This document shows, piece after piece, positions 1 to 8,938 of a DNA stretch of 64,000 nucleotides. Position numbers and translations under genes: made by a program. Below the pieces are notes generated by a model. That model was not told the DNA's origin. It saw only the letters and a list, made by a program, of their open reading frames with translations, and ran no database searches. This stretch comes from CAYWPG01 sp964460035. GTDB lineage: Bacteria > Pseudomonadota > Gammaproteobacteria > Nitrococcales > AK92. The DNA is taken from contig CAYWPG010000005.1 of NCBI GenBank assembly GCA_964460035.1, forward strand, positions 62,001 through 126,000, in the 5' to 3' direction. Position 1 is the first letter of the stretch. Each line of letters opens with the position of its first letter.

Positions 1-45
1 GTACAGCGCGTGCCGACTCTGCGCCCGATAAAGGAGGAGACCGAG

Positions 46-1008
46 ATGGCGACCACCACCTCCGCTGACTACGACCGCGGCCGCGAGGCTGAACGCCCCA
101 GCGAGATACCCAAAGCCGGCTGGCGCGACATCGCGCTTCGGCTCAACACGGAGATGGGCCGCGATTACGTAGCGTTGGCGGCCGCGGGGGTCGCCTTTTA
201 CTTTCTGCTCGCCATCGTTCCCGCGCTGACCGCGATGATTTCCATCTACGGTCTGGTAGCCGACCCGCAGACCGTTACCCAGCAAATCGACTCCCTGTCG
301 GGGATGATTCCGCCTGCCGCCTCCCAGATCATCCATGACCAAATGACCTCGATCACTCAGGCTTCGGGGACCGGCCTGGGCCTGGGCGCGGCGATGAGCA
401 TTCTCTTCGCCCTCTGGAGCACCAGCGCGGGCGTGAAAGCGCTGATCAAAGGTATGAATCTCGCCTACGGCGAGGAGGAAAAGCGCGGCTTCATTCGCCT
501 GTACCTCGTCACCTTCGCGCTCACTATCGGCGCCATTCTGTTTCTCATCCTGACGGCCGTCTTGTTGGGCATCGTGCCGGCCATTGCCTCGACTCTGCCC
601 AACACCCTAGAAGCCTTCGTTAAGCTGCTCCGCTGGCCGCTGCTGCTAGTTATGGTCATGATCGGCTTGGCGGTGATCTATCGCTTCGCACCCAGCCGCA
701 GCCAACCGCAATGGGCGTGGGTGAGCGTGGGCGCGGTGCTCGCCGCCATCGCATGGTTGGTAGGCTCGGCATTGTTTTCGCTATACGTTTCCAATTTCGC
801 CGATTACAACGAAACCTACGGCTCTTTGGGCGCTATTGTCATTCTGATGATGTGGTTCTGGATTACCGCGTTCGTGATCATCTTGGGCGCCGCCTTGAAT
901 GCCGAGATGGAACACCAGACGCGTAAGGATACCACCGCAGGCGACCGGCCCCGTCCCATGGGACAGCGCCAGGCGAGAAAAGCCGATACGCTGGGGCGAC
1001 AGCCGTAG
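46..1008 (+). CDS. YihY/BrkB family inner-membrane protein
   Basis: A 320-residue integral membrane protein of the YihY/virulence factor BrkB family (older annotations wrongly call it RNase BN). About six hydrophobic segments are visible, beginning with FYFLLAIVPALTAMISIYG near residues 52-70. The family hallmark near the C-terminus is present: NYNETYGSLGA-like text (here DYNETYGSLGAIVILMMWFW) followed by ILGAALNAEME. The tail after residue about 290 is basic and polar. I chose the ATG at 46 because AAGGAGGA lies 7 bases before it; an in-frame GTG at 10 has no such site. Molecular function of the family is unsettled, so only the family call is firm. Confidence 0.88.
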   Translation: MATTTSADYDRGREAERPSEIPKAGWRDIALRLNTEMGRDYVALAAAGVAFYFLLAIVPALTAMISIYGLVADPQTVTQQIDSLSGMIPPAASQIIHDQMTSITQASGTGLGLGAAMSILFALWSTSAGVKALIKGMNLAYGEEEKRGFIRLYLVTFALTIGAILFLILTAVLLGIVPAIASTLPNTLEAFVKLLRWPLLLVMVMIGLAVIYRFAPSRSQPQWAWVSVGAVLAAIAWLVGSALFSLYVSNFADYNETYGSLGAIVILMMWFWITAFVIILGAALNAEMEHQTRKDTTAGDRPRPMGQRQARKADTLGRQP

Positions 1009-1164
1009 CTGCCCGCGTTCTTATCGGTGCTTCGCCGAGCGTTCTTCTCTGCCCGGCAGGGCCGCGGCAGTACCCGTACAGGGGGTGCGCGGGTATCCTT
1101 GGAGCCGTGTTCGTCATGCTTGCGGTTTAGAGGGCCTGGAATAGGCTCTTACCAGGAGGAGCCT

Positions 1165-1839
1165 ATGAGCGAGCTATTGCCTGCGGTGGAAATCGAACCC
1201 GCCCAGGGCGTTGCATCCGCTGCCGTCATCTGGCTGCATGGTTTGGGCGCCGATGGCCACGATTTCGAGCCTATTGTCCCGGAGCTGCGGTTGCCCGCCG
1301 ACGCGCCGGTCCGCTTCGTGTTCCCGCACGCACCCATGCGCCCGGTGACCATCAATGCCGGAATGACCATGCGCGCCTGGTACGACATTCTTGGCCTGGG
1401 ACCGGGCCATCCTCAAGACGAAGCCGGGATACGGGCCAGCGAGGCAGCGCTGACGGCCTTGATCAAGCGTGAGAATTCCCGTGGCGTGCCCACCGACCGC
1501 ATCGTGCTGGCCGGTTTTTCCCAGGGAGGCGCCATAGTGCTGCACAGCGGGCTGCGCTATCCCGAACGACTGGCGGGCATCATGGCGCTATCCACTTACT
1601 TGCCGCTGGCCGACTTGCTCGAGGCCGAGCGTCATACGGTCAACCACGATACGCCGATTTTCATGGCGCACGGCTTGCACGATCCGGTGGTGCCCTGGGG
1701 CCTGGGCAAGAGTTCTGCCGATCGTCTGCTGCAGCGCGGTCATCCGGTGGAGTGGCGCGAGTACCCCATGGAGCATGCGGTGTGCTTGGAGGAGATAGAT
1801 GCCATCGCCAAGTGGCTGCGCCGCGTGCTTGCTCTATAG
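1165..1839 (+). CDS. Carboxylesterase (alpha/beta hydrolase, EstB/phospholipase-carboxylesterase family)
   Basis: A 224-residue cytosolic serine esterase of the phospholipase/carboxylesterase family, expected to hydrolyse short acyl or aryl esters. The oxyanion strand reads VIWLHGLGADGHDF, the nucleophile elbow is GFSQGG, the acid follows in HGLHDPVVPW, and the histidine is in YPMEHAVC. Length is normal for the family. The ATG at 1165 is preceded by CCAGGAGGAGCC, a strong ribosome binding site; a longer reading from 1027 has none. It lies 156 bases after the BrkB gene, probably its own transcription unit, and converges on the acetyltransferase gene at 2010-3173. Confidence 0.9.
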   Translation: MSELLPAVEIEPAQGVASAAVIWLHGLGADGHDFEPIVPELRLPADAPVRFVFPHAPMRPVTINAGMTMRAWYDILGLGPGHPQDEAGIRASEAALTALIKRENSRGVPTDRIVLAGFSQGGAIVLHSGLRYPERLAGIMALSTYLPLADLLEAERHTVNHDTPIFMAHGLHDPVVPWGLGKSSADRLLQRGHPVEWREYPMEHAVCLEEIDAIAKWLRRVLAL

Positions 1840-2009
1840 CGGCGTTTCGCTTGGCGCTTGCCCCATTGCGGGCGAGGATGCGGGCCGCGCCTGGCGGCGA
1901 TAGGCGCCCGGAGCTCTGCCCCGCAGCTCGACCGGAATCGCTCTTTACAGTGCAGGGTGCGGCCATCGCGCGTTGCTCTTGAGTCGCCAGGCTGCCGTGC
2001 AGAGCGTGT

Positions 2010-3173
2010 TCAGGTCGTGGCAGCGTTTCGGGACAGCATCAAGCGCGTGCGTGTCATGGCATGGAGGAGCCAGCCCGCGACGCCCAACGAAATGCGAACG
2101 TTGGCGATGCGCAGCCGCTCCTGCCATAGCCGGTTATCCAGCTGGCTATTGGGCGAGGCACAAGAGTCTACCCAGGCCAACTCGGGGCGGGCGTGCACTT
2201 GGCGGCTATGCCAGACGCATAGCAACGTGCCGGGAGAGTAGCGCGCGTACTCCTCGTCATAGGCTGTGCGGAATGCATACAATCCGCGGCCGGCCGAGAA
2301 CAGGCACAGATGCGAGAGCGGGCGCCCGTTGAGCCGCAGAGCGTGCATTTCCAGCCGGCCGCGAGCATGAGCCTCCCTGCAAAGGCGGCGGAAGAAGCTC
2401 GCGCCGCCAGGAACGGAAGCAAGCGCCGAGCTGCGCTCGCCTTTCCAGCCACGCGATTCCAGCTCGAGGAACTCCTCGATCCATTGGTCGACGGGATCGT
2501 CCGGCGCGAGCGTATCGTAGCTGACCTCGCCCTGCTCGCGCAGGCGCCGCTCCAGCCGCTGCAGCTCACGCTGCTTCTTGGGCGAGAAAGTTGCGTCCAT
2601 ATAAGCCCTGGCGCTGGCTTTCGGTCTTAGCAGCGCGCGGCTAATGGCGCCGCTGGTCCGGATGGGGGCGTCGAACTCGGCGGCTGCGGTTTCCAGCGCC
2701 GCCGCGAAGGGGCCGTCGGCATGGATGAAATCGAACTCGAACAGCCCGCCACGGCGCTTGAGCTCGGCAAAGAGCTGCTGGAGGGCGAGCGGCGCGCATT
2801 CGCGATCGACCAGCGGCGTGCATAGCCCGCAGTAGTAGTAGCGCAGCAGGCGCCGCCAGGGTTGCGGGACCACCCCAAGCAGCCGGGGGCGCTCGAACGG
2901 TACCAGGGCTGCCAAGCGCCGCTGGCTCCCCGTTTCGAGGAACACGGCGTAGCATTCGATTGCGATGTTGCTATGGAAGTGCTCCAGCGCTGGCAGCATG
3001 ACCCAGGGCTCGTAGAACACATTCTGCTCTAGAGACCTGGCCGCCAGCGCTGTCCATGCCGGAGCTAGCTCGCGTAGTTCGTCAAGCCGGGTGAGGCGGG
3101 TAACCGACCATTTGTGCGTGGGTTCCTCTTGGCTGGCGCTGAAAGCATCTGATGGCGTGAGCACTGAACTCAT
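2010..3173 (-). CDS. GNAT-fold acetyltransferase (BioF2-like / CelD-type domain protein)
   Basis: A 387-residue soluble protein resembling the BioF2-like acetyltransferase family, which also covers CelD and FemAB-like proteins. The N-terminal third contains LRELAPAWTALAARS and a FYEPWVMLPAL segment. The C-terminal domain carries the usual basic helix (FSPKKQRELQRLERRLREQG), then RGWKGERSSAL, then the acetyltransferase core LEMHALRLNGRPLSHLCLF and a closing YSPGTLL motif. Such proteins often act on sugars or in polysaccharide synthesis, but no glycan genes are adjacent, so the substrate is unknown. It appears monocistronic, with about 400 bases of non-coding DNA upstream. Confidence 0.8.
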   Translation of the reverse strand: MSSVLTPSDAFSASQEEPTHKWSVTRLTRLDELRELAPAWTALAARSLEQNVFYEPWVMLPALEHFHSNIAIECYAVFLETGSQRRLAALVPFERPRLLGVVPQPWRRLLRYYYCGLCTPLVDRECAPLALQQLFAELKRRGGLFEFDFIHADGPFAAALETAAAEFDAPIRTSGAISRALLRPKASARAYMDATFSPKKQRELQRLERRLREQGEVSYDTLAPDDPVDQWIEEFLELESRGWKGERSSALASVPGGASFFRRLCREAHARGRLEMHALRLNGRPLSHLCLFSAGRGLYAFRTAYDEEYARYSPGTLLCVWHSRQVHARPELAWVDSCASPNSQLDNRLWQERLRIANVRISLGVAGWLLHAMTRTRLMLSRNAATT

Positions 3174-3579
3174 GTCGGCTCCTTGATATCAGGCTGCTCA
3201 GCCCCCCTAGACGAGGATGCAGCGGGTCGCTCGGAAGCACAGGCGAACCTGTTACCGAGACGACTCGTGAGGCTTGCGCCTGCTGCGCGATACCGGGGTC
3301 TGGACCGTTCTTCTGGCGGGAACCTCAAGTGCCCTGATTCCCGCTAGCGATTGAATCAAGTGGATGCTGATAAAGCAGCTTTCAAGTATTGCTAACCACG
3401 GATAGGTTAACTGACCGAAATATTGAGCTGTGCCAGGTGCTTGCGTACTGTGGCAGCGCCCTGTGTGCGGCGGCCATGCCGTCCGCGGCTTCGGTTGAAG
3501 ACGTTGCTGGGGGCTAAGTAACAGCGGCGGTTGGCGCTGCGGCTTCCCGCCCCGGGAGCCGCTGAGCTCACCGTCTTTC
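3174..3579. other. Non-coding stretch upstream of the acetyltransferase gene
   Basis: 406 bases between the start of the acetyltransferase and the end of the next leftward gene. No convincing open frame is present. One inverted repeat is visible: GCGGGAA (3316-3322) and TTCCCGC (3338-3344), separated by 15 bases. Around 3350-3420 the DNA is locally AT-rich, a likely promoter zone for the leftward gene, but I could not assign a confident -35/-10 pair. Confidence 0.5.
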
Positions 3580-4083
3580 TCAAGCCTCTTCTTCAGGCTC
3601 TCGGAAGCCTTGCGGGCCTAGCACCGGCAGGCTCTTTATGTCCGAGACACCCACTTGGCTGGCAAGCCAGCGCATGGCCGCGGTCATCTCGCGGCGGCAC
3701 CGGCGGCCGATAAGCTCGCGTGACGCCAGGGGAGACTCGGCGTTGTCGTAGAACAGGCGCCGCCGTCCCGAGCTGGTTCGGCCTTCTATGATCAGGCGGT
3801 AACGCTGGTCAACGGTAAGAATCTCCGTGCATAACGTCGCCTTGAGCACCGGTGAAGAGTGTGGGGCGGCCACTTCGAGCAGATCGAGTCGATAGCGGAA
3901 CAGATCGGCCGAAACGGAGACGCTTTCGCGCCGCATCAGTGAAACTTGCGCCGAGCGACCTATCAAGCGGGAGATAACCGGCAGGCGGCGGGAAGCCGTC
4001 GGTAGCGATAGCAGAAACATGGGAAACTGACGCAGCGACGCAAGAAGATTAGAAGATGATCGAGTATTATTGCGCTGCGTCAT
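3580..4083 (-). CDS. Hypothetical protein
   Basis: A predicted 167-residue basic protein that I do not recognise. It opens with a Ser/Asn/Arg-rich stretch, contains a short hydrophobic run (FPMFLLSLP, residues about 20-28), a segment with alternating polar and hydrophobic residues (VLKATLCTEILTVDQRYRLI, about 90-109), and an acidic tail EPEEEA. The start is uncertain: the ATG at 4083 lacks a good ribosome binding site and the open frame continues upstream to 4302, where it would overlap the divergent gene at 4220. No competing long frame lies opposite, which supports it being real. Confidence 0.5.
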   Translation of the reverse strand: MTQRNNTRSSSNLLASLRQFPMFLLSLPTASRRLPVISRLIGRSAQVSLMRRESVSVSADLFRYRLDLLEVAAPHSSPVLKATLCTEILTVDQRYRLIIEGRTSSGRRRLFYDNAESPLASRELIGRRCRREMTAAMRWLASQVGVSDIKSLPVLGPQGFREPEEEA

Positions 4084-4219
4084 TCGGCGACGCAATAGGC
4101 CGGCGCCGCCGAAGCCGGGTTGGCCGCAAACCGTCAGTCTCCGCGCTGAGGTGTAGAATGTTGCGCTCGTCCGATGGACAGACGCGACGCATGACCATAA
4201 CGGCGGTGTGGGAGTTGTC

Positions 4220-4528
4220 ATGAGCGCAGAAGTTCCCAGCTGGCTGCTGGGCCGGTGGCGGTTGCAGCGCGCCGAGAGCGGAGTCGATCTGCAGCCGGGC
4301 ACCGAAATGGATTTTCGATCGAATGGGCTGCTTCTCTATCGCATAGAGGTATGCGAGCAGGTGCATGAGTTCGAGCTCAGCTACGAGGTCGAGGGCAGCC
4401 TGTTGCGCACGGCGCATGGCGCGAACGGACAGCGTCAGAGTGTCCGTTTCGGTCTGGAACATAGCGGCCTGCTGGAGCTGGATTTCTCCGGCAACCGGGC
4501 TTGGTTCGCGCGCCAGCGGCTGATGTAG
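4220..4528 (+). CDS. Hypothetical small protein
   Basis: A 102-residue acidic, soluble protein without signal peptide or membrane segment. Text such as WLLGRWRLQRAESG at the N-terminus, TEMDFRSNGLLLYRI in the middle and a series of short beta-like strands resemble small lipocalin-like or beta-barrel proteins, but the resemblance is loose and I do not assign a function. The ATG at 4220 follows GGGAGTTGTC; a GTG at 4208 would add four residues. It is divergent from the hypothetical gene at 3580-4083 and converges on msrA. Confidence 0.65.
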   Translation: MSAEVPSWLLGRWRLQRAESGVDLQPGTEMDFRSNGLLLYRIEVCEQVHEFELSYEVEGSLLRTAHGANGQRQSVRFGLEHSGLLELDFSGNRAWFARQRLM

Positions 4529-4541
4529 GTTTGGCTGGGTG

Positions 4542-4561
4542 CCGAGCCAGGCCTGGCTCGG
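4542..4561. terminator. Perfect 20-bp palindrome between convergent genes
   Basis: CCGAGCCAGG followed directly by its reverse complement CCTGGCTCGG. It sits between the convergent hypothetical gene (ends 4528) and msrA (ends 4632). As RNA it could form an 8-bp stem with a 4-base loop from either strand. There is only a weak pyrimidine tail (TCTCCTT) on the plus strand, so it is a probable rather than classical bidirectional terminator. Confidence 0.5.
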
Positions 4562-4631
4562 TCTCCTTCAGCCTTCCGTCCACAACGGACGCACACGCTC
4601 GGCGGCCGATCGCCGATCGAGACGTTCCGAA

Positions 4632-5177
4632 TCAGGCTTTGAGGCGCGCGGCGAATGCCTGTCGGACTTTGGCGAGTTTGGGCGCTATCACGACCTGACA
4701 GTATGGTTGGCTCGGGTTGGCGCGATAGTAGCCCTGGTGATAGTCCTCGGCAGGGTAGAACGTTGGCGCCGGCGCCAGCTCGGTAACGATAGGCGCGCTG
4801 AAAACCTTTTCGCGCGTGAGTTCGGCGATGATCCGTTCGGCTGCCTGGCGCTGCTCCTCGTCGTAGTAGAAGATCACCGAGCGGTACTGCGGTCCTACAT
4901 CCGCGCCTTGACGGTCCTTGGTGGTCGGGTCGTGCAGCGCGAAGAATGCCTGCAGCAGGTCGGTGTAAGTGATGACGGCCGGATCGTAAGCGATACGCAC
5001 GACCTCGGCGTGACCTGTAGTGCCGCTGCACACTTGTTGGTACGTCGGGTATTCGACATGTCCGCCGGCATAGCCGGACACTACCTCGTGTACGCCTTCA
5101 AGCTCGGCGAAAGCCGCTTCCAGACACCAAAAGCATCCGCCTCCGAATAAGGCGAACTCGCGGTTACGATCGGGCAT
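4632..5177 (-). CDS. msrA: Peptide-methionine (S)-S-oxide reductase MsrA
   Basis: A 181-residue cytosolic repair enzyme that reduces the S-epimer of methionine sulfoxide in oxidised proteins. The catalytic motif GGGCFWCLEAAF is at the N-terminus, with the nucleophilic cysteine at residue 15. Other family blocks follow: VSGYAGGHVEYPTYQQVCSG, HAEVVRIAYDPAVI, FFALHDPTTKDRQGADVGPQYRS and the C-terminal EDYHQGYYRANP. Length matches the single-domain MsrA type; there is no fused MsrB. It is followed at 87 bases (upstream on the minus strand) by a zinc-ribbon gene in the same direction. Confidence 0.96.
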   Translation of the reverse strand: MPDRNREFALFGGGCFWCLEAAFAELEGVHEVVSGYAGGHVEYPTYQQVCSGTTGHAEVVRIAYDPAVITYTDLLQAFFALHDPTTKDRQGADVGPQYRSVIFYYDEEQRQAAERIIAELTREKVFSAPIVTELAPAPTFYPAEDYHQGYYRANPSQPYCQVVIAPKLAKVRQAFAARLKA

Positions 5178-5263
5178 GGGTGCTCCTTGGTAGCGTACAG
5201 TGGCTTCTCAGTGGACAGTTTTCGCCTGCCCCCGGTTCCGGGGACAGCGCGGTCCGCGCCGCC

Positions 5264-5656
5264 TCAGCTCCGCTTGGTGTCGAACAGCCGCTCCAACTCG
5301 CGCCGGGCGCGTTCCGCTTCCGAGAGCTCCTCGTCGTCCGCCGGCGCCGCCGGCGGTATGGCCGACTCATTCCCGAACAAGGCCTCCAGTCGTGCCCGCG
5401 CTGCCTGCGCGGCGCTGTTGTCGACGTGGCCTCGATAAGCGCCGATAGCCGGCTGGAAGTATTCGCAGAAGTTTGCGCGGTGCTTCTCCAGCGGCGGTTC
5501 GGCCAGCTCTTCGCTGCACTGTGCCGGCGCACGCTTGTCATAGAACTCGCATTGGCGGCAGACGTGTAGCTCGGCATTGCAATCGACACACTCGTCCAGG
5601 CGCCCTATGGGAGTGTTCACCGCAGCGCCGCACTGCCAGCAGACCAACCCGTCCAT
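5264..5656 (-). CDS. Zinc-ribbon protein of unknown function
   Basis: A 130-residue soluble protein. The N-terminal half is a cysteine-rich metal-binding region: CWQCGAAV, DECVDCNAELHVCRQCEFYD, then CSEE and NFCEYFQP, giving at least eight cysteines in CxxC or spaced pairs. The C-terminal half is charged and includes an Ala-rich helix (AARARLEALFG) and an EELSEAERARRELERLFD helix. This resembles small zinc-ribbon proteins next to stress genes, but no specific role can be given. I chose the ATG at 5656, preceded by GGGAG at a good distance; an ATG at 5674 is possible. Confidence 0.75.
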   Translation of the reverse strand: MDGLVCWQCGAAVNTPIGRLDECVDCNAELHVCRQCEFYDKRAPAQCSEELAEPPLEKHRANFCEYFQPAIGAYRGHVDNSAAQAARARLEALFGNESAIPPAAPADDEELSEAERARRELERLFDTKRS

Positions 5657-5806
5657 AGTACTCGCTCCCGTCATGTCCTGGATAACAGCCTATCCCGGCA
5701 GCGACACATAGTCACCTTTGGGTGTATGACGTTATGCTGTGCGAAGGCGCCGGCCGCGCCGAAGCAGCCTAAGAGGCAGAATAATAACGATAGTGGAGGA
5801 GCTGGC

Positions 5807-6274
5807 ATGAAAACGATAGAGCAGTGGTTCGACGACTACGGAGATAGTCACCGCAACCCGACCAATAAGCTCATTCACTGGGTGTGCATCCCGCTGATTA
5901 CGTTCAGTCTGCTGGGGATTCTCTGGTCGATACCGGTACCGGCGGCCCTGGCACAGGTATCGCCGCTGCTGAACTGGGCGGTGCTGTTCACGCTGCTGGC
6001 GGCAATTTTCTATTTGCGCCTGTCCTGGCCGATATTCCTGGGTATGGCGGTCTGTGCTATCGCCCTGCTAGCGCTTTGCCATTGGCTGACCGTGGTCGGC
6101 GCGCCGCTGCTGTGGATCTCGATAGCGATTTTCGTTGGCGCCTGGATAGGCCAGTTCATAGGGCACGAGATAGAGGGTAAAAAGCCCTCCTTCTTCAAAG
6201 ACCTGCAGTTTCTGCTGGTGGGGCCTGCCTGGCTGATCGGCTTCATATACCGCCGCTTGGGCATTCGCTACTGA
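5807..6274 (+). CDS. DUF962 / Mpo1-like membrane protein
   Basis: A 155-residue protein of the DUF962 family, related to yeast Mpo1, a 2-hydroxy fatty acid dioxygenase of the endoplasmic reticulum. The N-terminal family block is EQWFDDYGDSHRNPTNKLIHW, followed by four hydrophobic segments, and the second block GHEIEGKKPSFFKDLQFLLV near the end. The conserved histidines (SHRNPTNKLIHW, GHEIEG) are the likely iron ligands. The ATG at 5807 has GTGGAGGAG upstream. A shorter relative is encoded at 39662-39988. Enzymatic activity in bacteria is inferred from family membership only. Confidence 0.85.
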   Translation: MKTIEQWFDDYGDSHRNPTNKLIHWVCIPLITFSLLGILWSIPVPAALAQVSPLLNWAVLFTLLAAIFYLRLSWPIFLGMAVCAIALLALCHWLTVVGAPLLWISIAIFVGAWIGQFIGHEIEGKKPSFFKDLQFLLVGPAWLIGFIYRRLGIRY

Positions 6275-6280
6275 TGCTAT

Positions 6281-6310
6281 GCCGCCGCCGTCCGCGGCGG
6301 CGGCTTTCTC
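6281..6310 (+). terminator. Intrinsic terminator after the DUF962 gene
   Basis: GCCGCCGCCG (6281-6290), loop TCCG, CGGCGGCGGC (6295-6304), then TTTCTC. The stem is a perfect 10 bp and begins 7 bases after the stop codon. It lies between convergent genes, and the same hairpin may also stop leftward transcription. Confidence 0.75.
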
Positions 6311-6328
6311 CCTTGGCCGGTACGGTGC

Positions 6329-7117
6329 TCAGTCAGCCACCATGGAAGCCGCCGATTCGGCCTGAATGCGCTGCTCGATGAACCGCAGGGTCTCGCTGGC
6401 GATGAGTTCGCGGTCATTATCCAGCGTTGCAACGTGGTAAGAGTTTTCCAGCGTTACCAAGCGCTTATCGGCACAGCTCACGCGTTCGAGCACATAAGGT
6501 CCGTTGGCCGGGGGCACCACGTGATCCTCGCGGGAGTAGAAGGCGAGCAATGGGCAGCGAACGCGCGGCAGCAACTCGCGGGTGGCGGCCATCAGGGCGT
6601 AGAGGTGGCGCGCGGTCGCTACCGGCGCGCCTTGATAAGAGAGCTCGTCGGTATCGGGACGCTTGATATCGGCAGAGATCTTGGGCAGGAACTCGGGCGC
6701 ATCGTCGGCGAAGGCCACGGCGGCAAAATCGGGATTGTCGAGAAACACGGGCGCGTTTATTACGACCAGGCCTTGTATGAGTTCCGGTCGGGTCGCCGCC
6801 AGATGCAGCATCAGCGTACCGCCCATCGACAGCCCTACCAGAAAGATCCGCGAGCACTGCCTCTGCAGCTCTGTTAGCGCTGTCCGCACGCCGCGCAGCC
6901 AGTCGCCCGCTGTGGTCGCAGCCATGTCTTCCAATCTGGTGCCGTGTCCCGGCAGGCGCGGTATCGATACCGTCACGCCGCCGCGCTCGGCAAGGTACTC
7001 CCCTACGTAGCGCATGCTCTGCGGCGTTCCCGTGTAGCCATGCGATAACAGGACGCCGGTCTCGTTTCCCGCAATGAACACCGCTTCGGCACCAGGCATA
7101 ACGGCTGTTTCGGTCAT
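6329..7117 (-). CDS. Alpha/beta hydrolase (carboxylesterase / monoacylglycerol-lipase-like)
   Basis: A 262-residue serine hydrolase similar to the thermostable carboxylesterase Est30 group. It shows the oxyanion block VLLSHGYTGTPQSMRYVGEY, RLPGHGTRLEDM, the nucleophile elbow VGLSMGGTLMLHLA, the acid in FYSREDHVVPP and the histidine in ENSYHVATLDND. Length is typical. The ATG at 7117 is chosen because GGAGGA precedes it; the frame is open to 7216 but the extra residues are basic and non-hydrolase-like. No signal peptide, so probably cytosolic. Physiological substrate unknown. Confidence 0.9.
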   Translation of the reverse strand: MTETAVMPGAEAVFIAGNETGVLLSHGYTGTPQSMRYVGEYLAERGGVTVSIPRLPGHGTRLEDMAATTAGDWLRGVRTALTELQRQCSRIFLVGLSMGGTLMLHLAATRPELIQGLVVINAPVFLDNPDFAAVAFADDAPEFLPKISADIKRPDTDELSYQGAPVATARHLYALMAATRELLPRVRCPLLAFYSREDHVVPPANGPYVLERVSCADKRLVTLENSYHVATLDNDRELIASETLRFIEQRIQAESAASMVAD

Positions 7118-7300
7118 TCGAGTGTCCTCCGTGGGGGATGGCCGCCGGTGTGGGCCTTTCTCGTATTCGCATGGAATGCGTCTTCGAGTTTTCGTACGGC
7201 TCCGGCAGAAGTACATATGATCTGGTTAGAGCCTATAACAGCGCCCTGCCGCCGTGTCGACAACGGCATGAATAGATGAGCGATAGGACCGGCGCTTGTC

Positions 7301-8497
7301 TCAGCCGCCCAAGGTCGCCGCTTCGCCAGTTCCGCTGCGCAGTATCAGCCAGCGCAGCAGATCTTCACGGCGCACCATGCCCACCAGGCGCCCCTTGTCC
7401 AGCACCGGCAGCTGATTGACCGCTCGTTGCGAAAGCAGCTCCAGCGCCTCGCTGGCCTCCAGATTCGGGTCCACCGTCGTCAGCCGGTCCGCCGGACTCA
7501 TGACATCTTGTACGCGCCGCTGCGCCCATTGCTCCGCGCTGGTGCGCCGCACGTCTTCCAGGCATACCAAACCGACCAATCGCTGGCCTGAGACGACCGG
7601 GAAGGCGCGCTGATCGCTATGCAGGAGATGATCGTACACCAGGCGCTCCAGCGTCAGGTCCGGTTCCACTTTGTGGATATCGGTCTGCATGAGCCGTCGT
7701 ACCGGTACCTCTTCCAGCGATTCTTTGACGACGAGCTGGCGATAGCTCATGAGCGCTGCGTTGTTCAGGAACCACCCGATCAGCATAAGCCATAAGCCGC
7801 CCACCAGACCGGTGCCAAAGATGGGCACCCGAACGCCCATGATCATGGCGAACCCTGAGCCGATCAGCAGCCAGGCGAACAGTTGCCCGAGCTGCGATGC
7901 CCAGCGCGTTGCCTTGCGCAGGTTGTGGGTCGCTCCCCACAGCAGTGCGCGTATGACCCGGCCGCCGTCCAGCGGGAAACCGGGAACCATATTGAAGATG
8001 GCAAGAATGATGTTGATAGGCCCCAGCCAGAGCAGCAGCGTGGCGCCGGGGCCGAGCCGTGCAAGGCTCTGCTGGGGTGCTGCCGGGTCGATCTGGGCCG
8101 CGCCCAGCAGTCCGGCAAGCCACAGGAAGAAAATGCCCAGCGCCAAGCTGGTGAGAGGGCCGACGATAGCCATCCAGAACTCGGCCTTCCAAGTGTGCGG
8201 CTCGCTCTCCAGGTGGGCCATGCCGCCGAATACGAATAAGGTGATGCGGCGGATCTGCATGCCGTGGCGGCGCCCGACCAGCGCGTGCGAGAGCTCGTGC
8301 AGCAGCACGGAGGCCAGGAACAAAACGGCGGCGGCCAGCGCGGTGCTCCAAGCGACCGCCGGGCTCCAGTCGGGATGCCAAGTCGGAAAAACCGCGGTTG
8401 CCAGCATCAGGCTGATCAACAGGAAGATGATCAGCAGGCTCCAATCCAGCCGGATCTCGATGCCGGCGATATGGCCAAGCGAGATGCCTCTGTCCAT
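7301..8497 (-). CDS. Site-2 protease family protein (M50 zinc metalloprotease with two CBS domains)
   Basis: A 398-residue intramembrane metalloprotease of the SpoIVFB-like M50 branch. The active-site HELSH is at residues 67-71 within a hydrophobic segment; the third metal ligand is in the motif MVPGFPLDGGRV. Several further membrane segments follow, then two CBS domains (about residues 270-330 and 335-390; EDVRRTSAEQ links them) that may sense adenosine nucleotides. The family cleaves membrane-bound substrates such as anti-sigma factors, but this CBS-fused subtype has no defined substrate here. It is a single gene in the minus direction between two hydrolase and DUF2288 genes. Confidence 0.92.
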   Translation of the reverse strand: MDRGISLGHIAGIEIRLDWSLLIIFLLISLMLATAVFPTWHPDWSPAVAWSTALAAAVLFLASVLLHELSHALVGRRHGMQIRRITLFVFGGMAHLESEPHTWKAEFWMAIVGPLTSLALGIFFLWLAGLLGAAQIDPAAPQQSLARLGPGATLLLWLGPINIILAIFNMVPGFPLDGGRVIRALLWGATHNLRKATRWASQLGQLFAWLLIGSGFAMIMGVRVPIFGTGLVGGLWLMLIGWFLNNAALMSYRQLVVKESLEEVPVRRLMQTDIHKVEPDLTLERLVYDHLLHSDQRAFPVVSGQRLVGLVCLEDVRRTSAEQWAQRRVQDVMSPADRLTTVDPNLEASEALELLSQRAVNQLPVLDKGRLVGMVRREDLLRWLILRSGTGEAATLGG

Positions 8498-8629
8498 CTG
8501 TGCTCCTTGCGACCGCTAGCGGTCATCTCCTTCGGTGCGTGCGCTCGAGTGTCGGGCAGAGACGCAAGATCCGCTTGTTTCATGCTCTTGCGTGCATGGC
8601 TCGCAAACGCGGCGGTTCAGCCGACCGGA

Positions 8630-8938
8630 TCAAGCGCGGCCCGGCTTGGCCGGCTGCACCAGTACCCAGGGCGCGACCACTACACACCACAGCTCGCTCT
8701 GCTCGGCGCTCCAGCGACTCGCCTCTTCGGCTAACGTCCGACGAATCCGGTTGCTGCCAAGCCAATCCTGCACGCGGGCGGTGTTGTCTTCGGCCATACT
8801 GGCGGCGACCTCGATCAGGTCAAGGCCGGGATCGACGGTGACTAGCGCGCCGCGGGCGAAATGGCGCTCGAGTTCGCGCCAGGGCAGCCGTGCGGTTTCG
8901 GCGTTGAGCCGGGTGCGTAGGTCGGTTTGCTCGTTCAT
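8630..8938 (-). CDS. DUF2288 family protein
   Basis: A 102-residue soluble acidic protein matching the DUF2288 pattern: DLRTRLNAETARLPWRELER at the start, then HFARGALVTVDPGLDLIEVA, and VQDWLGSNRIRR followed by the tryptophan-rich segment SELWCVVVAPWVLVQP. The ATG at 8938 has AAGGA six bases upstream; an earlier start at 8965 adds nine residues without a better site. Function is unknown. It is oriented head-to-head with the leuA region. Confidence 0.8.
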   Translation of the reverse strand: MNEQTDLRTRLNAETARLPWRELERHFARGALVTVDPGLDLIEVAASMAEDNTARVQDWLGSNRIRRTLAEEASRWSAEQSELWCVVVAPWVLVQPAKPGRA